Made by a program: the position numbers and the translations under genes
The notes under the pieces: generated by a model
What the model saw: only the letters and a program-made list of their open reading frames with translations
What the model was told of the DNA's origin: nothing
Databases searched by the model: none
Source: Conchocele bisecta
Taxonomy: Eukaryota > Mollusca > Bivalvia > Lucinida > Thyasiridae
Reading direction: 5' to 3'
DNA length: 64,000 bases
Assembly: GCA_029237695.1 (NCBI GenBank)
Contig: CM055265.1
Location: forward strand, 215,900,506 to 215,964,505
Shown here: one piece after another, positions 33,801 through 41,177 of the stretch
Layout of the letters: each line of letters opens with the position of its first letter
Position numbering within the stretch: position 1 is the stretch's first letter

Positions 33801-36239
33801 ATGCGGATGTCTTTTAGAATTGAACAATACTGACAAATGCTGAGATCCTACGAGTCGGCTCATCTGGATCTACAGTACTTGCACATGTTGAATGTATGGC
33901 ACTATTTGCTACAACTGTGACCCAATAATACACATTCAGTGGGGTCAGCGTGTAAGTGCACACACGAACGAAAACGACAGGTTGGAACCAACCTGTCGTG
34001 TTCGTTCGTGTGTGCACTTACACGCTGACCCCACTGTAGGTCCATGATAACCCGTGTAGACCATTAACCAACTGGGTAGATTCTCGTGTGTTGCCGGCTC
34101 TCCAACCGTGAGGAAGGTGGCATGAACAGAAGCTTCACGGATAAAACATTGATCTCTGTTTGAATGCTGAAATTGCTTTATTCATATCAGCTTGTGAACG
34201 GCTTTGTGGCTGTGACTGGATACACTCAGCTTATCGGTTTTGCGACCAGTGTAGATCCAGGAACTGCTCTGTTCGCTAGTTTATCAATGAAACCCCTGCC
34301 GTGCTTCTAACAAGCATTATAGATCATTATCAGGCTGGAGGAGTGTGATATGTGATCATGAGCAACACTGGTCACAAATCCCATTAGCCCTATTTCTCCA
34401 GTGACTGCCACACCTATTCACAGGCAGTTAATAATAAACTAGATATCGGCGCAGGTGGAAGACTCGGACCTAGGACCCAATATTTGGCTCATTTGGAAAA
34501 CGCTACCACACCAACACATTCCCATACACTATACCTTACAGGCTGTAAGGTATGGTGTATGGAAATGGGTGGGTGTGGTAACGTTTTCCAAATGAGCCAA
34601 GTATTGGGTTCTAGTTCCGAGTCTTCCACCTGTGGATATCCGGGCGATACATCAATTGCATAACAACGATCCCATCAATCCCCAGTTAATAGGCATACAT
34701 TATATAATGCCATTACATGCGAGATGACAGGACAGAAATTAATGAAATATTCATTGACTAAATCTACAGAGACAACCGTTATATTGTGCTGATTATGTGA
34801 TCCGTGGAATATACCGTGACCCGCCAGTGTGATATAATAACATTTTGTAAGCAGTTGTTTGTACCATGTAATTGTTTCATGCTATAAATCATAGCATTTT
34901 GATTGTTTCAGATCGCCAGTTGTCTGTAGTGTGTTTCAGATCGCCTGTTGACTGTTGTGTGTTTCAGATCGCCAGTTGGCTGTTGTGTGTTTCAGATCGC
35001 CAGTTGGCTGTAGTGTGTTTCAGATCGAAAGTTGGCTGTAGTGTGTTTCAGATCGCCAGTTGGCTGTTGTGTGTTTCTTATCGCCAGTTGGCTGTAGTGT
35101 GTTTCAGATCGCAGTTGGCTGTAGTGTGTTCTAGATTACCAGTTGGCTGTAGTGTGTTTCAGATCGCCAGTTGGCTGTAGTGTGTTCTAGATCACCAGTT
35201 GGCTGTAGTGTGTTTCAGATCGCCAGTTGGCTGTAGTGTGTTCTAGATCACCAGTTGGCTGTAGTGTGTTTCAGATCGCCAGTTGACTGTTGTGTTGGTG
35301 CGTGTTCCAGATCGCCAGTTGGCTGTTGTGTGTTTCAGATCGCCAGTTGGCTGTTGTGTGTTTCAGATCGCCAGTTGACTGCTGTGTGTTTCAGATCGCC
35401 AGTTGGCTGTTGTGTGTTTCAAATCGCCAGTTTGCTGCTGTGTGTTTCAGATCGCCAGTTGGCTGTTGTGTGTTTCAGATCGGCTGGCGTGTGTTTCAGA
35501 TCGGCAGTTGGCTGGTGGGTGTTTCAGATCGCCAATTGGCTGTTGTGTGTGTCAGATCGGCTGGTGTGTGTTTCAGATCGCCAGTTGGCTGGTGTGTCTT
35601 TCAGATCGTCAGTTGGCTGTTGGGTGTTTAAGATCGCCAATTGTCTGTTGTGTGTTTCAGATCGCCAGTTGGCTGGTGGGTGTTTAAGATCGTCAATTGG
35701 CTGTTGTGTGTTTCAGATCGCCAGTTGGCTGTTGTGTGTTTCAGATCGCCAGTTGACTGCTGTGTGTTTCAGATCGCCAGTTGGCTGTTGTGTGTTTCAA
35801 ATCGCCAGTTTGCTGCTGTGTGTTTCAGATCGCCAGTTGGCTGTTGTGTGTTTCAGATCGGCTGGCGTGTGTTTCAGATCGGCAGTTGGCTGGTGGGTGT
35901 TTCAGATCGCCAGTTGGCTGGTGGGTGTTTAAGATCGCCAGTTGGCTGGTGGGTTTTTCAGATCGTCAGTTGGCTGTTGGGTGTTTAAGATCGCCAATTG
36001 GCTGTTGTGTGTTTCAGATTGCCAGTTGGCTTATGACAATATCCCTGCTGGGCCAGACACTGCTGTCGGGCTTCAAGCTCTACAAGTGGTTTCTGAAGGA
36101 TCACCCGGAATACAAGCGACACAAGACCAGGATGGAAGACGAGGAACAATCAAACACCGCCGACGACACTATAGATAATATAGATGCCGAGACCGTAGAT
36201 TCCAAAGACAGTATAATGCTGCTGTCTGATGACTTATGA
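21542..36239 (+). CDS. TMEM179: TMEM179-like four-pass membrane protein, four exons
   Basis: The coding exons are 21542-21855, 30804-30938, 32738-32843 and 36018-36239, 777 nt in all for 258 residues. All introns are GT-AG, and the joins fall in phases 2, 2 and 0. Likely membrane segments are residues 14-34, 78-98, 112-136 and about 176-204. The first extracellular loop has a glycosylation sequon (Asn53-Gly-Thr) and Cys42 and Cys73. The Cys73-Glu-Phe stretch before segment 2 ends in a 'LLMKG' that matches the 'FLCKG' position I know from vertebrate TMEM179. Vertebrate members are about 220-235 residues, so length and topology agree; the acidic C-terminal tail (DEEQ...DDL) is extra. Biochemical function of the family is poorly known. 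The donors of exons 1 and 2 and the acceptor of exon 4 are each embedded in a tandem array made from copies of themselves. The family call rests on residue pattern and topology; no search was run. Confidence 0.8.
21841..22110 (+). repeat. Exon 1 donor array: 25-bp unit, 10 full copies plus part of an eleventh
   Basis: The unit is 'gctcaaggccgagag' then 'gtaaggtcag', the last 15 nt of exon 1 plus the first 10 nt of intron 1. The period is exactly 25 bp with no indel through ten copies; the eleventh is truncated at 22110. Every copy keeps GT, and five keep the full 'gagaggtaagg' donor context. Only the first donor can yield the long protein, because a TAA in frame follows it at 21857. Confidence 0.92.
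22148..22316. repeat. Perfect inverted repeat, 73-bp arms, 23-nt loop
   Basis: Arms 22148-22220 and 22244-22316 are exact reverse complements by my reading ('cataggcactttatgggatg' at the outer left, 'cataaagtgcctatg' at the outer right). The loop contains 'agcaagatggcgaatgtccc'. It lies in intron 1, 38 bp beyond the donor array, and would be transcribed as a long hairpin. Confidence 0.92.
22317..22807. other. Intron 1 sequence, unassigned
   Basis: No further element recognised. 'acccagtatcacccacc' is a small local repeat near 22750-22780. Confidence 0.4.
22808..23055. mobile_element. Family F palindromic element, copy 1
   Basis: 'ttaacccttacaccgct' at the left and 'gcggtctaagggttaa' at the right are inverted. 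The centre is 'gaatcatttccattggaaat' then 'gattctcaagtgctgtcaaa'. Intron 1. Confidence 0.8.
23052..23266. mobile_element. Family F palindromic element, copy 2
   Basis: It abuts copy 1 head to tail: 'ttaacccttattacgctgaa' to 'agcgtaggaagggttaa', with centre 'gaatcgtctccaatggagac'. The same variant recurs at 49708. Confidence 0.8.
23565..23678. mobile_element. Family G element, left half
   Basis: 'gagacacgccatgtgatttt' to 'gttgacaacattttca' is the left arm of a family G palindrome. The right arm is 2.3 kb away at 26014, with a 23679-26013 element between. Confidence 0.8.
23679..26013. mobile_element. 2.3-kb TIR element inserted in a family G palindrome
   Basis: The left end 'tatatgggccgcactctgtg' and the right end (inverted) 'tatatgggccgcgctctggg' continue as inverted repeats through 'aaaaccagccttaatgaca', about 39 bp. 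'tata' lies at both edges and may be the target duplication. No transposase frame is visible, so it is non-autonomous. It contains an expanded family H repeat (24566-25435). Intron 1. Confidence 0.8.
24566..25435. repeat. Expanded family H repeat
   Basis: 'cgcgcccgcttgctgaaagc' then 'gcgatatagtcggcactttg' occurs twice as a direct repeat 660 bp apart (24570 and 25231). Between them a block with 'ggttaagttttttggttaaa' and 'ctatatctctgcaactgctt' is repeated three times. It ends 'gcaggccgcggccatctag', as at 7200. Confidence 0.8.
26014..26095. mobile_element. Family G element, right half
   Basis: 'gcactctgaaaacgttgtca' to 'tgtcatggcgtgtctca' completes the palindrome begun at 23565. Confidence 0.75.
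26096..26500. other. Intron 1 sequence, unassigned
   Basis: No repeat family or exon recognised. Confidence 0.4.
26510..27135. mobile_element. hAT-type 'GGATCC' elements with a nested inverted repeat
   Basis: 'cctggatccgcccctgg' at 26577-26592 follows a poly-C run. 'caggcgcggatccaggcggg' at 26872 starts a second end, which closes at 'ctggatccacccctgag' (27121-27136). CAGGGGCGGATCC-type ends occur in hAT-like elements of many animals (family knowledge). Between them (about 26690-26865) is a different palindrome related to the one at 34452 ('gactcggaccttggaatcag' facing 'gagttataggtccaagtc'). Confidence 0.6.
27137..27975. other. Intron 1 sequence with one hairpin
   Basis: Mostly unassigned. 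A short hairpin, 'aagtcagagaaataaaa' facing 'ttttatttctctgactt', lies at 27861-27907. Confidence 0.45.
27985..29735. repeat. 25-bp minisatellite, roughly 58 copies, with a nested element
   Basis: The unit is 'ggtcatagccgacgctgata' then 'catat', with variants 'cacat', 'catgacacat' and 'cttat' giving lengths of 23-31 bp. Each unit carries two CpG. The array is interrupted by a family E palindrome (28193-28494). It lies in intron 1. The shared 25-bp length with the donor array appears coincidental, as the sequences differ. Confidence 0.93.
28193..28494. mobile_element. Family E palindromic element inside the minisatellite
   Basis: Outer arms 'agcctatttcatcaacattg' and 'caatgttgatgaaataggc' and inner arms around 'cagccatttaatggctgtg' are nearly perfect over 300 bp. 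Array units resume immediately on both sides, so the insertion post-dates at least part of the array. Confidence 0.9.
29736..30389. other. Intron 1 sequence, unassigned
   Basis: No family or exon recognised between the minisatellite and the inverted repeat at 30390. Confidence 0.4.
30390..30480. repeat. Short inverted repeat
   Basis: 'cacccaactgctttcgtaca' faces 'tgtacgaaagcaggtgttgg' with about 45 nt between. Confidence 0.75.
30588..30772. mobile_element. Diverged family A-like element
   Basis: 'cgtttcactaaacttcgtac' at the left matches a family A end, and 'attgaaacgggctcc' at the right could be the other end. The interior is unlike the other copies. It ends 30 bp before the exon 2 acceptor. 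Confidence 0.4.
30804..30938 (+). CDS. TMEM179: TMEM179-like exon 2 (residues 105-150)
   Basis: The acceptor is 'gtctgttgttgcag' and the donor 'CGgtgagt'. The 135 nt complete a split Ser codon and encode membrane segment 3 ('HSIMFLILFVSS'), ending 'KALDN' plus two bases of Arg150. The last 60 nt are repeated downstream with the donor. Confidence 0.85.
30879..31405 (+). repeat. Exon 2 cassette array: donor-bearing copies of the last 60 nt of exon 2
   Basis: After the true segment (30879-30938) come copies at 30997-31056 (60 nt), 31115-31177 (63 nt), 31236-31295 (60 nt), 31307-31366 (60 nt) and a remnant near 31386-31405. Every copy follows an AG. Copies 1 and 2 keep donors ('gtgagt', 'gtgagc'); copies 3 and 4 have lost GT ('atcgatg'). 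Copy lengths are multiples of three and join in frame, each adding about 20 residues ('IISAGANSFCAHMTKA...'). The copies share GCC CAC ATG where the true exon has GGC CAT CTG. The repeat period is 118, 118, 121, then 71 bp. Confidence 0.9.
31569..31801. mobile_element. Family W hAT-like MITE
   Basis: 'caggcccgtacgcaggtggt' and 'gtcctgcgtacgtgcctg' are inverted ends. The interior carries poly-G and poly-C runs and 'cggtcgataacgcaccc', also seen in copies ending near 50945 and 52702. Intron 2. Confidence 0.75.
31898..32153. mobile_element. Family V TIR element with internal tandem repeats
   Basis: The left end 'tacggaagcccattagggcc' and the right end 'ggccctaatgggcttccgta' are perfect inverted repeats. 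Inside, 'gaaaattcaagaaaagatct' type units are repeated about five times in one arm and inverted in the other, so the element is a hairpin built from a tandem repeat. Intron 2. Confidence 0.88.
32243..32370. repeat. Imperfect inverted repeat
   Basis: 'agtattgtttgtatatacac' and 'acatttctaaacaatgtac' on the left pair with 'gtacattgtttagaaaaggt' and 'gtatatacaaacaataact' on the right. Intron 2. Confidence 0.75.
32648..32719. mobile_element. Family B mariner-like palindrome next to the exon 3 acceptor
   Basis: 'acagtggaacctctctaaac' faces 'ggtttagagaggtgccactg', with 'ccctggggacctcccaggg' at the centre and TA flanks. It ends 18 nt upstream of exon 3. Confidence 0.88.
32738..32843 (+). CDS. TMEM179: TMEM179-like exon 3 (residues 150-185)
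   Basis: The acceptor is 'ttgatttgtactttcag' and the donor 'AAAGgtaattg'. The exon completes Arg150 and encodes the second extracellular loop (Cys153, 'PWDIFLTNAG') and the start of segment 4 ('FYAFLVLAK'). A family B palindrome ends 18 nt before the exon. Confidence 0.85.
32871..33104. mobile_element. Family D TIR element, reference copy
   Basis: The left end 'actgtgacttgagaaatggg' and right end 'agccccatttctccagtcac' are inverted, and 'ccagatcagcctgtgcatcc' then 'gcacagtctgatcaggatct' forms an internal hairpin. It is 233 bp, non-coding, and begins 28 bp after the exon 3 donor. Confidence 0.85.
33185..33638 (-). mobile_element. Family C TIR element, copy 4
   Basis: Ends 'gtaaaggtacatgcccactc' and 'gagtgggcatgtacctttaa', with the interior in the orientation of copy 2. 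Intron 3. Confidence 0.8.
33937..34037. mobile_element. Family P 101-bp near-perfect palindrome, copy 1
   Basis: 'cagtggggtcagcgtgtaag' to 'cttacacgctgaccccactg', with centre 'aggttggaaccaacct'. CAGT ends next to TA suggest a Tc1/mariner origin (inference). Other copies are at 38142 and 47388. Intron 3. Confidence 0.9.
34206..34412. mobile_element. Family D TIR element, copy
   Basis: 'tgtggctgtgactggataca' at the left and 'tatttctccagtgactgcca' at the right. The hairpin centre is partly deleted. Intron 3. Confidence 0.75.
34452..34636. repeat. Family U long inverted repeat
   Basis: 'ggtggaagactcggacctag' to 'cgagtcttccacc', with centre 'ccttacaggctgtaagg' and arms of about 88 bp carrying few mismatches. 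A relative lies at about 26690-26865. Intron 3. Confidence 0.85.
34902..36017 (+). repeat. Exon 4 acceptor array: 28-bp unit, about 40 copies
   Basis: The unit is 'gttggctgttgtgtgtttca' then 'gatcgcca', the polypyrimidine tract and AG of the acceptor plus the first 14 nt or so of exon 4. The last copy is the true junction at 36017/36018. Some copies carry 'tttaag', 'tttcaa' or 'ttctag'. A larger block repeats at 378 bp (for example 35421 and 35799). The exon 4 frame is open from 35688 to the stop codon, so acceptors ending at 35744, 35828 and 35933 would add 91, 63 and 28 residues in frame. Other open frames here, up to 225 residues, are repeat artefacts. Confidence 0.93.
36018..36239 (+). 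CDS. TMEM179: TMEM179-like exon 4 (residues 186-258 and stop)
   Basis: The acceptor is 'tgttgtgtgtttcag' and the exon opens 'attgccagttggcttatg' (IASWLM). It encodes the rest of membrane segment 4 ('LLGQTLLSGFKLYKWF') and a hydrophilic, acidic C-terminal tail of about 45 residues, ending TGA. About 40 copies of the acceptor with the first bases of this exon lie directly upstream. Confidence 0.85.
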   Translation: MASWLMTISLLGQTLLSGFKLYKWFLKDHPEYKRHKTRMEDEEQSNTADDTIDNIDAETVDSKDSIMLLSDDL

Positions 36240-36890
36240 CGAAGGGACAAGATTAGCGGAAGTGTTCAACCGACACGTGTAAGGCAGTACAAATCGTGCA
36301 ATGTTAACAATGTCTAATGGTGGTATGTGCAAGACACATGTATAGACGCTGGTTGGGCAGGCTGATATTGTGCCAGTGTCCCAGTAAATGCCAAAGACAG
36401 GATACTCCGGACCGCTGACTGTGAACACTGCTTGGTGATATATGCAGGCACGATGTTTGGGCCTTGAGGGCTGAGAATGAACAAGTCACAGTGTAGGAAC
36501 GGTAGCGGCAGTAATGGAGTCCGGGCACCACCACGCCGGTATATGACCAGTACTGACAAATACTGCATATCCTGAAGAGTCTGCTCATTAGGAGCTGGCT
36601 CACCTGGATCTACAATCTTTGTTTAAGTGTTGGCGTTATGGTCAGTAGTGTTGAGAGGGTTAAAGATTGTTTTGATAAATTGTGTTCAAATCATAAAACC
36701 ATATGTAATTGACAAGGGATTGTGAAATTTGTGCGCAGTCTAGCTCATGAAATGTGGCTGTAAAAATGGGGAATATGACCTTTGTGCACAGTCTGGTTCC
36801 TGATCTGCTAGCACACCCATGTAACACGATAAATATACACACTATTTATCAGAAGAACAACAGCTGTTTCTTTGACTAAACAATAAACAT
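36240..36890 (+). other. Probable 3' untranslated region of the TMEM179-like gene
   Basis: Non-coding after the TGA. The first AATAAA found is at 36882-36887, which would give a 3' region of about 650 nt. It includes a family L fragment near 36560-36661. The extent is inferred. Confidence 0.3.
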
Positions 36891-37043
36891 TGCAGCACCT
36901 GTCATCTGCTCAGTGTCTACACTACACTAGTTGCGGGGCAGTAACTCTGCAAAACTCCCATATGGGAGTTTTTCAGAGTTAATGCCCTGCAACTATGTCT
37001 ACTCTGGTCACAAAGGCTATAGACCCCATTTCTCCAGTCACAG
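36752..37043. mobile_element. Family D element, diverged, with internal hairpin
   Basis: 'gtggctgtaaaaatggggaa' at the left and 'accccatttctccagtcaca' at the right. Inside, 'gttgcggggcagtaactctg' faces 'cagagttaatgccctgcaac' around 'aactcccatatgggagtt' (36930-36994), probably a second palindrome inserted in it. Confidence 0.6.
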
Positions 37044-37129
37044 TGGACTATATTGTGGTATATAGAACATGGCTGTGATAACAGGATAACGTGCCATTGT
37101 ACATTGACAACGTATATCAGACAGGCCAT

Positions 37130-37318
37130 GCGATTTGGTACCGAAGATGTGGTAGATATTATAAAATATATAAAAATATTTTGTTTGCCGAATGTGGAAT
37201 TCTAGTCTGAATTTGCTCTGAACGTTTCGTCACCTTTCAACGTCATCTACAGAAAATATCGTAAATTGTGTTAATAGGTACAAAGTCGCATGGGTTGTCT
37301 CTGGATGTCCAACAACAA
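37130..37318. mobile_element. Family G palindromic element, copy
   Basis: 'caggccatgcgatttggtac' at the left and 'gtacaaagtcgcatgggttg' at the right, with a core 'cacctttcaacgtcatctac'. The left inner arm is diverged. Confidence 0.6.
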
Positions 37319-37371
37319 ACATACCTGAAGGCATTTTGTTTACAATTTGAAAAAAAGAGACTTATCATTAC

Positions 37372-37562
37372 TTTAACCCTTACTATGCTGAATTAACTTT
37401 TGTCGTCTGCTGTTTATTTTTTATTTTCCATTTTTCTTATCAAAAACATGTTTTGACAACACTTTAGATGGAAATGATTCTAAAGTGCTGTCAAAACAAA
37501 TTTTTGTTGAGAAAGAAGACAAATATAAAACAACAGTAGACGACAATTTACGTAAGGGTTAA
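37372..37562. mobile_element. Family F palindromic element, copy 3
   Basis: 'ttaacccttactatgctgaa' to 'tttacgtaagggttaa', with centre 'gatggaaatgattctaaagt'. It contains the family hallmark 'gtcgtctgctgtttattttt' and its complement. Confidence 0.8.
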
Positions 37563-37789
37563 GGTGTAGATCCTGACCAGCCTGTACACTGACACAGTCC
37601 GGTAAACAACATATGTATTACTGGAGTCATAGTGGACCGTTATAGACGCACACGTGAACAGTGAAGACCTTGATCAGACTGCGGGGATATCCGAGCGTCA
37701 ATCAAATGATCGCAATAACAACAAGGCTTGTTGTGTCAGATCAGGGCCATTGCATTATCTAGATCTAGATGTACACACATATCATATGT
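37563..37789. other. Unassigned intergenic DNA
   Basis: Fragments resembling family D ('gtgtagatcctgaccagcct') but no complete element. Confidence 0.4.
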
Positions 37790-38029
37790 GTATGTGACTG
37801 GAGAAATTGGGTGTAAGGGTTTTGCGACCTGTATATATCCATATCAGACTGTGCATCCGCCGCACGGTCTGATCAGGATCTGCACTGTTCGCCATTCCAT
37901 CAATGAAACACCCGTCATGCTTCTAACAACTACTATAGATCGTTATCGAGCTACAATGCGTGATATTTGATCTGTATCTACACTGGTCACAAATCCCATA
38001 AGCCCCATCTCTCCAGTCACTGCCACAAA
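37790..38029. mobile_element. Family D TIR element, copy
   Basis: 'tgtgactggagaaattgggt' and 'ccatctctccagtcactgcc' ends, with the internal 'cgcacggtctgatcaggatc' hairpin intact. Confidence 0.85.
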
Positions 38030-38141
38030 GGATAACACTATCATGGAGACAGCACCACTGCTGCTTCAGTAAGAAAATACCGAGTGTGGTCCCTGATCAG
38101 AGAATATTAATCCCCGACTTTCTGTTGGTTGAAAACAACGT

Positions 38142-38243
38142 ACAGTGGGGTCAGCGTGTAAGTGCACACACGAACGAACACGACAGGTTGAAACCAACCT
38201 GTCGTGTTCGTTCGTGCGTGCACTTACACGCTGACCCCACTGT
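38142..38243. mobile_element. Family P near-perfect palindrome, copy 2
   Basis: 'acagtggggtcagcgtgtaa' to 'ttacacgctgaccccactgt', flanked by TA on both sides. Confidence 0.9.
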
Positions 38244-38464
38244 AATGTAGCGTTTTTCAGATATATACATGGCCTGAGATACCAATACATTGACGCCAAT
38301 ATGTTATCCGTTCTCCATGAACGTAGTAGACGTGACCCAAATACATTTACATGGCCAGTGGTGTTGTACATGTCACAGCAATTAACTCACTGCATGGCTG
38401 GTACCAATATATCGGCTTCAATATGTTATCCATTCTCCATGCACGTACAAGACATGACCAGATG
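38244..38464. other. Unassigned intergenic DNA
   Basis: 'ccaatatgttatccgttctc' recurs as 'tcaatatgttatccattctc' about 120 bp later, a local tandem duplication. Nothing else seen. Confidence 0.45.
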
Positions 38465-39290
38465 ACCAATTATCAGAAAGTGAAGGAAAGAAGAACTTTT
38501 AATGGCACTTGTATATATAAGTTGTAACAGATAGCCAAAAACATTAACAACAAATCTATATCATTTGACCTTGACCTTGAACACAGAGGCCACATGGGTG
38601 GGCTATACAGTGTAAATATGGATGATGACAAATAAGTCTAATTTTATGAAGTTTCAAGCCAGTCTGACTTAGGGTTGCAGCGATAGCCGGTAGCTCAAAA
38701 TATTAGCGCATATTTCTAAGTCATTTGACCCAGACCTTGTACAGACGGGCTGCATTGGTGGGCTATAGAATGTAAATACGTATCATTACAAATATTGGAT
38801 TTAGCGTTGCAGAGATATAACAGATAGAGAAAAAACTGTAACACAAATGTCTATATATCATTTGACCTTGACCTTGAACACGGTAGCCGTATGGGTGGGC
38901 TATAGAATGAAAATATGGATACCGACAAATATCGGTAAGTACACTGTATGTAAGTTTCAAGCCAAACCGATTTAGGGTTGCAACTATATAACAGATAGCC
39001 AAAACGTTAATGCACATTTGGCCTTGACCTTTGATTGTGATAAACAGGAATATGTAGTTCCAAGTCAATCAGACTTGGGGTTGCAGAGATAATAGGTACC
39101 AGAAAACCATTAACGTAAATTCTGCGAAAATTTTAATACAAATTTCTAAGTGACCTTGGGCATATGAGCCGCATATGTGAGCTATTGAATGGAAATATAG
39201 ATCACGATAAACAAGTGTATCAAGTATATCGGACCTATGGCTGCAGAGATAAGAGGCACCCAAAAACGTTAACACAAATTGGACGGACAA
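38465..39290. repeat. Family K repeat, four or five degenerate tandem units
   Basis: Units of about 170-200 bp each carry 'tttgaccttgaccttgaaca', 'catgggtgggctatagaatg', 'gtttcaagccagtctgactt' and 'agagataacagatag' type blocks. Related single units lie at 50487, 62843 and 63163. It is typical dispersed bivalve repeat DNA; no protein. Confidence 0.75.
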
Positions 39291-39317
39291 ATGAATACAT
39301 GTACCATATCAAGGTGC

Positions 39318-39676
39318 ATGATCACCTGGTTACAACAACAACAACGTCGCCTACTCCAAAGTAAGTATTATTTGATATGTTCCTTTATATGCAACGGATT
39401 TTGATGAACTATGGCGCAGCAAACGCTCTTCATGAGATGCATTTGGTGGTCCAGGGAGTTTGGTACAGACTTACGGTATGTCGTTTTTGCAAAGAATCGA
39501 AGTTTGGGCGAAAATACAGAGACCACCAAATGCAGCTGTCAGGTAGCGTTTGATGCGCCATATTTCATCAAAATCCGTTACGTAATAAAATAATACGTAC
39601 TTTCAATCGGATGGATTCTGGAAGTTTCAGTACTTGTTGTTGTTGTTAGTACCACGTGATCATACACCTTGATTAT
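39318..39676. mobile_element. TIR element with (TTG)n ends
   Basis: 'tcaaggtgcatgatcacctg' and 'gttacaacaacaacaacg' on the left face 'acttgttgttgttgttagta' and 'cacgtgatcatacaccttga' on the right. Inner arms 'caacggattttgatgaacta' and 'atttcatcaaaatccgttac' also pair. About 360 bp. Confidence 0.85.
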
Positions 39677-39916
39677 ACATCCCGGTGTTTGGGCGTATAA
39701 AAACCGCATGCTACATATATGAGACCTGCTAAATTATCGTTTCTACAAGCAGACACTTTCTTCTATGATACAATGTAACCTCTGTCAACCGAACACAAGA
39801 AAACATCTGTAATCTTACTTTTGAGGAGTTTCTTGGTCATTTATTTCGGGGGATAATGTCTGTTCGTGATCGCATAGCACATAGCTATGGCTCAGCATGA
39901 TCAAATGCATGATTTA

Positions 39917-39988
39917 CAGTGAAACCTCTCTAAACCGGACACCCTGGGGACCTCCCAGGGTGTCCGGTTTAGAGAGGTTTCACTGTAT
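39917..39988. mobile_element. Family B mariner-like palindrome, clean copy
   Basis: 'acagtgaaacctctctaaac' to 'ggtttagagaggtttcactg', perfect or nearly so, with centre 'caccctggggacctcccagg'. It abuts a family D element. Confidence 0.9.
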
Positions 39989-39992
39989 GTGG

Positions 39993-40110
39993 ATGTGACT
40001 AGAGAAATGGGGCTTATGGCATTTGCGACCAGTGTAGACGCAGATCAGCCTGCACATATGTGCAGTATGCTCAGGGTCTGCACTGTTCGACATGCAGTCA
40101 GTGATACTCC
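39993..40110. mobile_element. Family D element, left part, interrupted
   Basis: 'gtgactagagaaatggggct' to 'gcactgttcgacatgcagtc' is the left half of family D. Continuation resembling the right part ('gacaccaatcatgcttctaa') is found only after the 7.1-kb transposon, near 47311-47350. Confidence 0.65.
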
Positions 40111-40137
40111 TTTGGCGCTCGGCTGAAAATTTCGACC

Positions 40138-40272
40138 TACCCCTACCCAGAGTAGAACTTTATGAAATATATCTATTCTTACAGGAAATTCATCGTAGAA
40201 TTCGAATCTGCGTGTTAAAATTGCGAAAACCGCGGCCGAATATGTTTTTTTCGCTGGTTTCTATGGTAACCA
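40138..40272 (+). repeat. Left terminal inverted repeat of the Academ-like element
   Basis: It matches the complement of 47125-47262 with roughly ten differences and small indels, ending inward at 'ctggtttctatggtaacc'. Confidence 0.85.
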
Positions 40273-41177
40273 ATATTTTTTTCCAGAAAAAAAATCAAAA
40301 TATATATTTAAACATCTACGTGTTGCAAAACAACATATAAAGTTGTATAATTTGGTAAACTGTCTTCATTTTACACGCACACATATTTTGGAATCGAACA
40401 ATAATATTAAAATGCATGTTCGTAGACGGTAACCATGGAAACGTGGGTTTCTAGCCAATCGGGAAGATTAGCGTTTGCAACGGCTGTACCTTGGTATTTA
40501 TGAACAATTAACGTCAGTTGTAATGTTATACATTTCGACACACATAATACTGACGAAAACTAACACTTCTATACTTTCAAATGCAATAATAATCACATTA
40601 TTACGTAGTTTGGTTGGTCTAATTATCTAAAACTATACGCGAATGCTGAGCAGTGCAAATTATCATATAATTAGAAAAAAATGTAATTGCCGTGTATAAT
40701 TATAATCGTTGCCCGAATGTCATAATATATAGAGAACCCTCGTAACCAAAGAAAAATATGTACACATACATGTTCGACTGTCTGTCGACAATTTTAACAT
40801 TTTCAAGATGGCCGCCAAATCTAACGAACTATTGCTGAGCAGATAAAATAATCATAGAATCGAGAACAAATGTTGTGTATTTGACCGATGCAACGAACGG
40901 GATATTATACACACGATCATACGAACGCATGGGACTATACACTGTATGTGCATACATGTTCGACTACCTGTCGATATGTTTTACTTTTTCAAGATGGCCG
41001 CCAAATTTAACAAACAAATGCTGAGAAGATCAAATATTCACAAAATCATAAACAGATGGTGTGTACATAACCGATAAATAACTATACAATGGAACAGGAC
41101 GACGATCTCAACCGCAGAAATCAGTACACGATACAAACTACATTATTTCGTGTTTCGTTTGCAAGATCTATCCACCT

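Noticed and set aside
35255..35932. 225-codon plus-strand open frame and several overlapping ones rich in Cys, Trp and Val
   Set aside because: It is the 28-bp acceptor array read through; a stop-free unit whose length is not a multiple of three is open in all three frames. Only its last stretch in the exon 4 frame could matter, through alternative acceptors.
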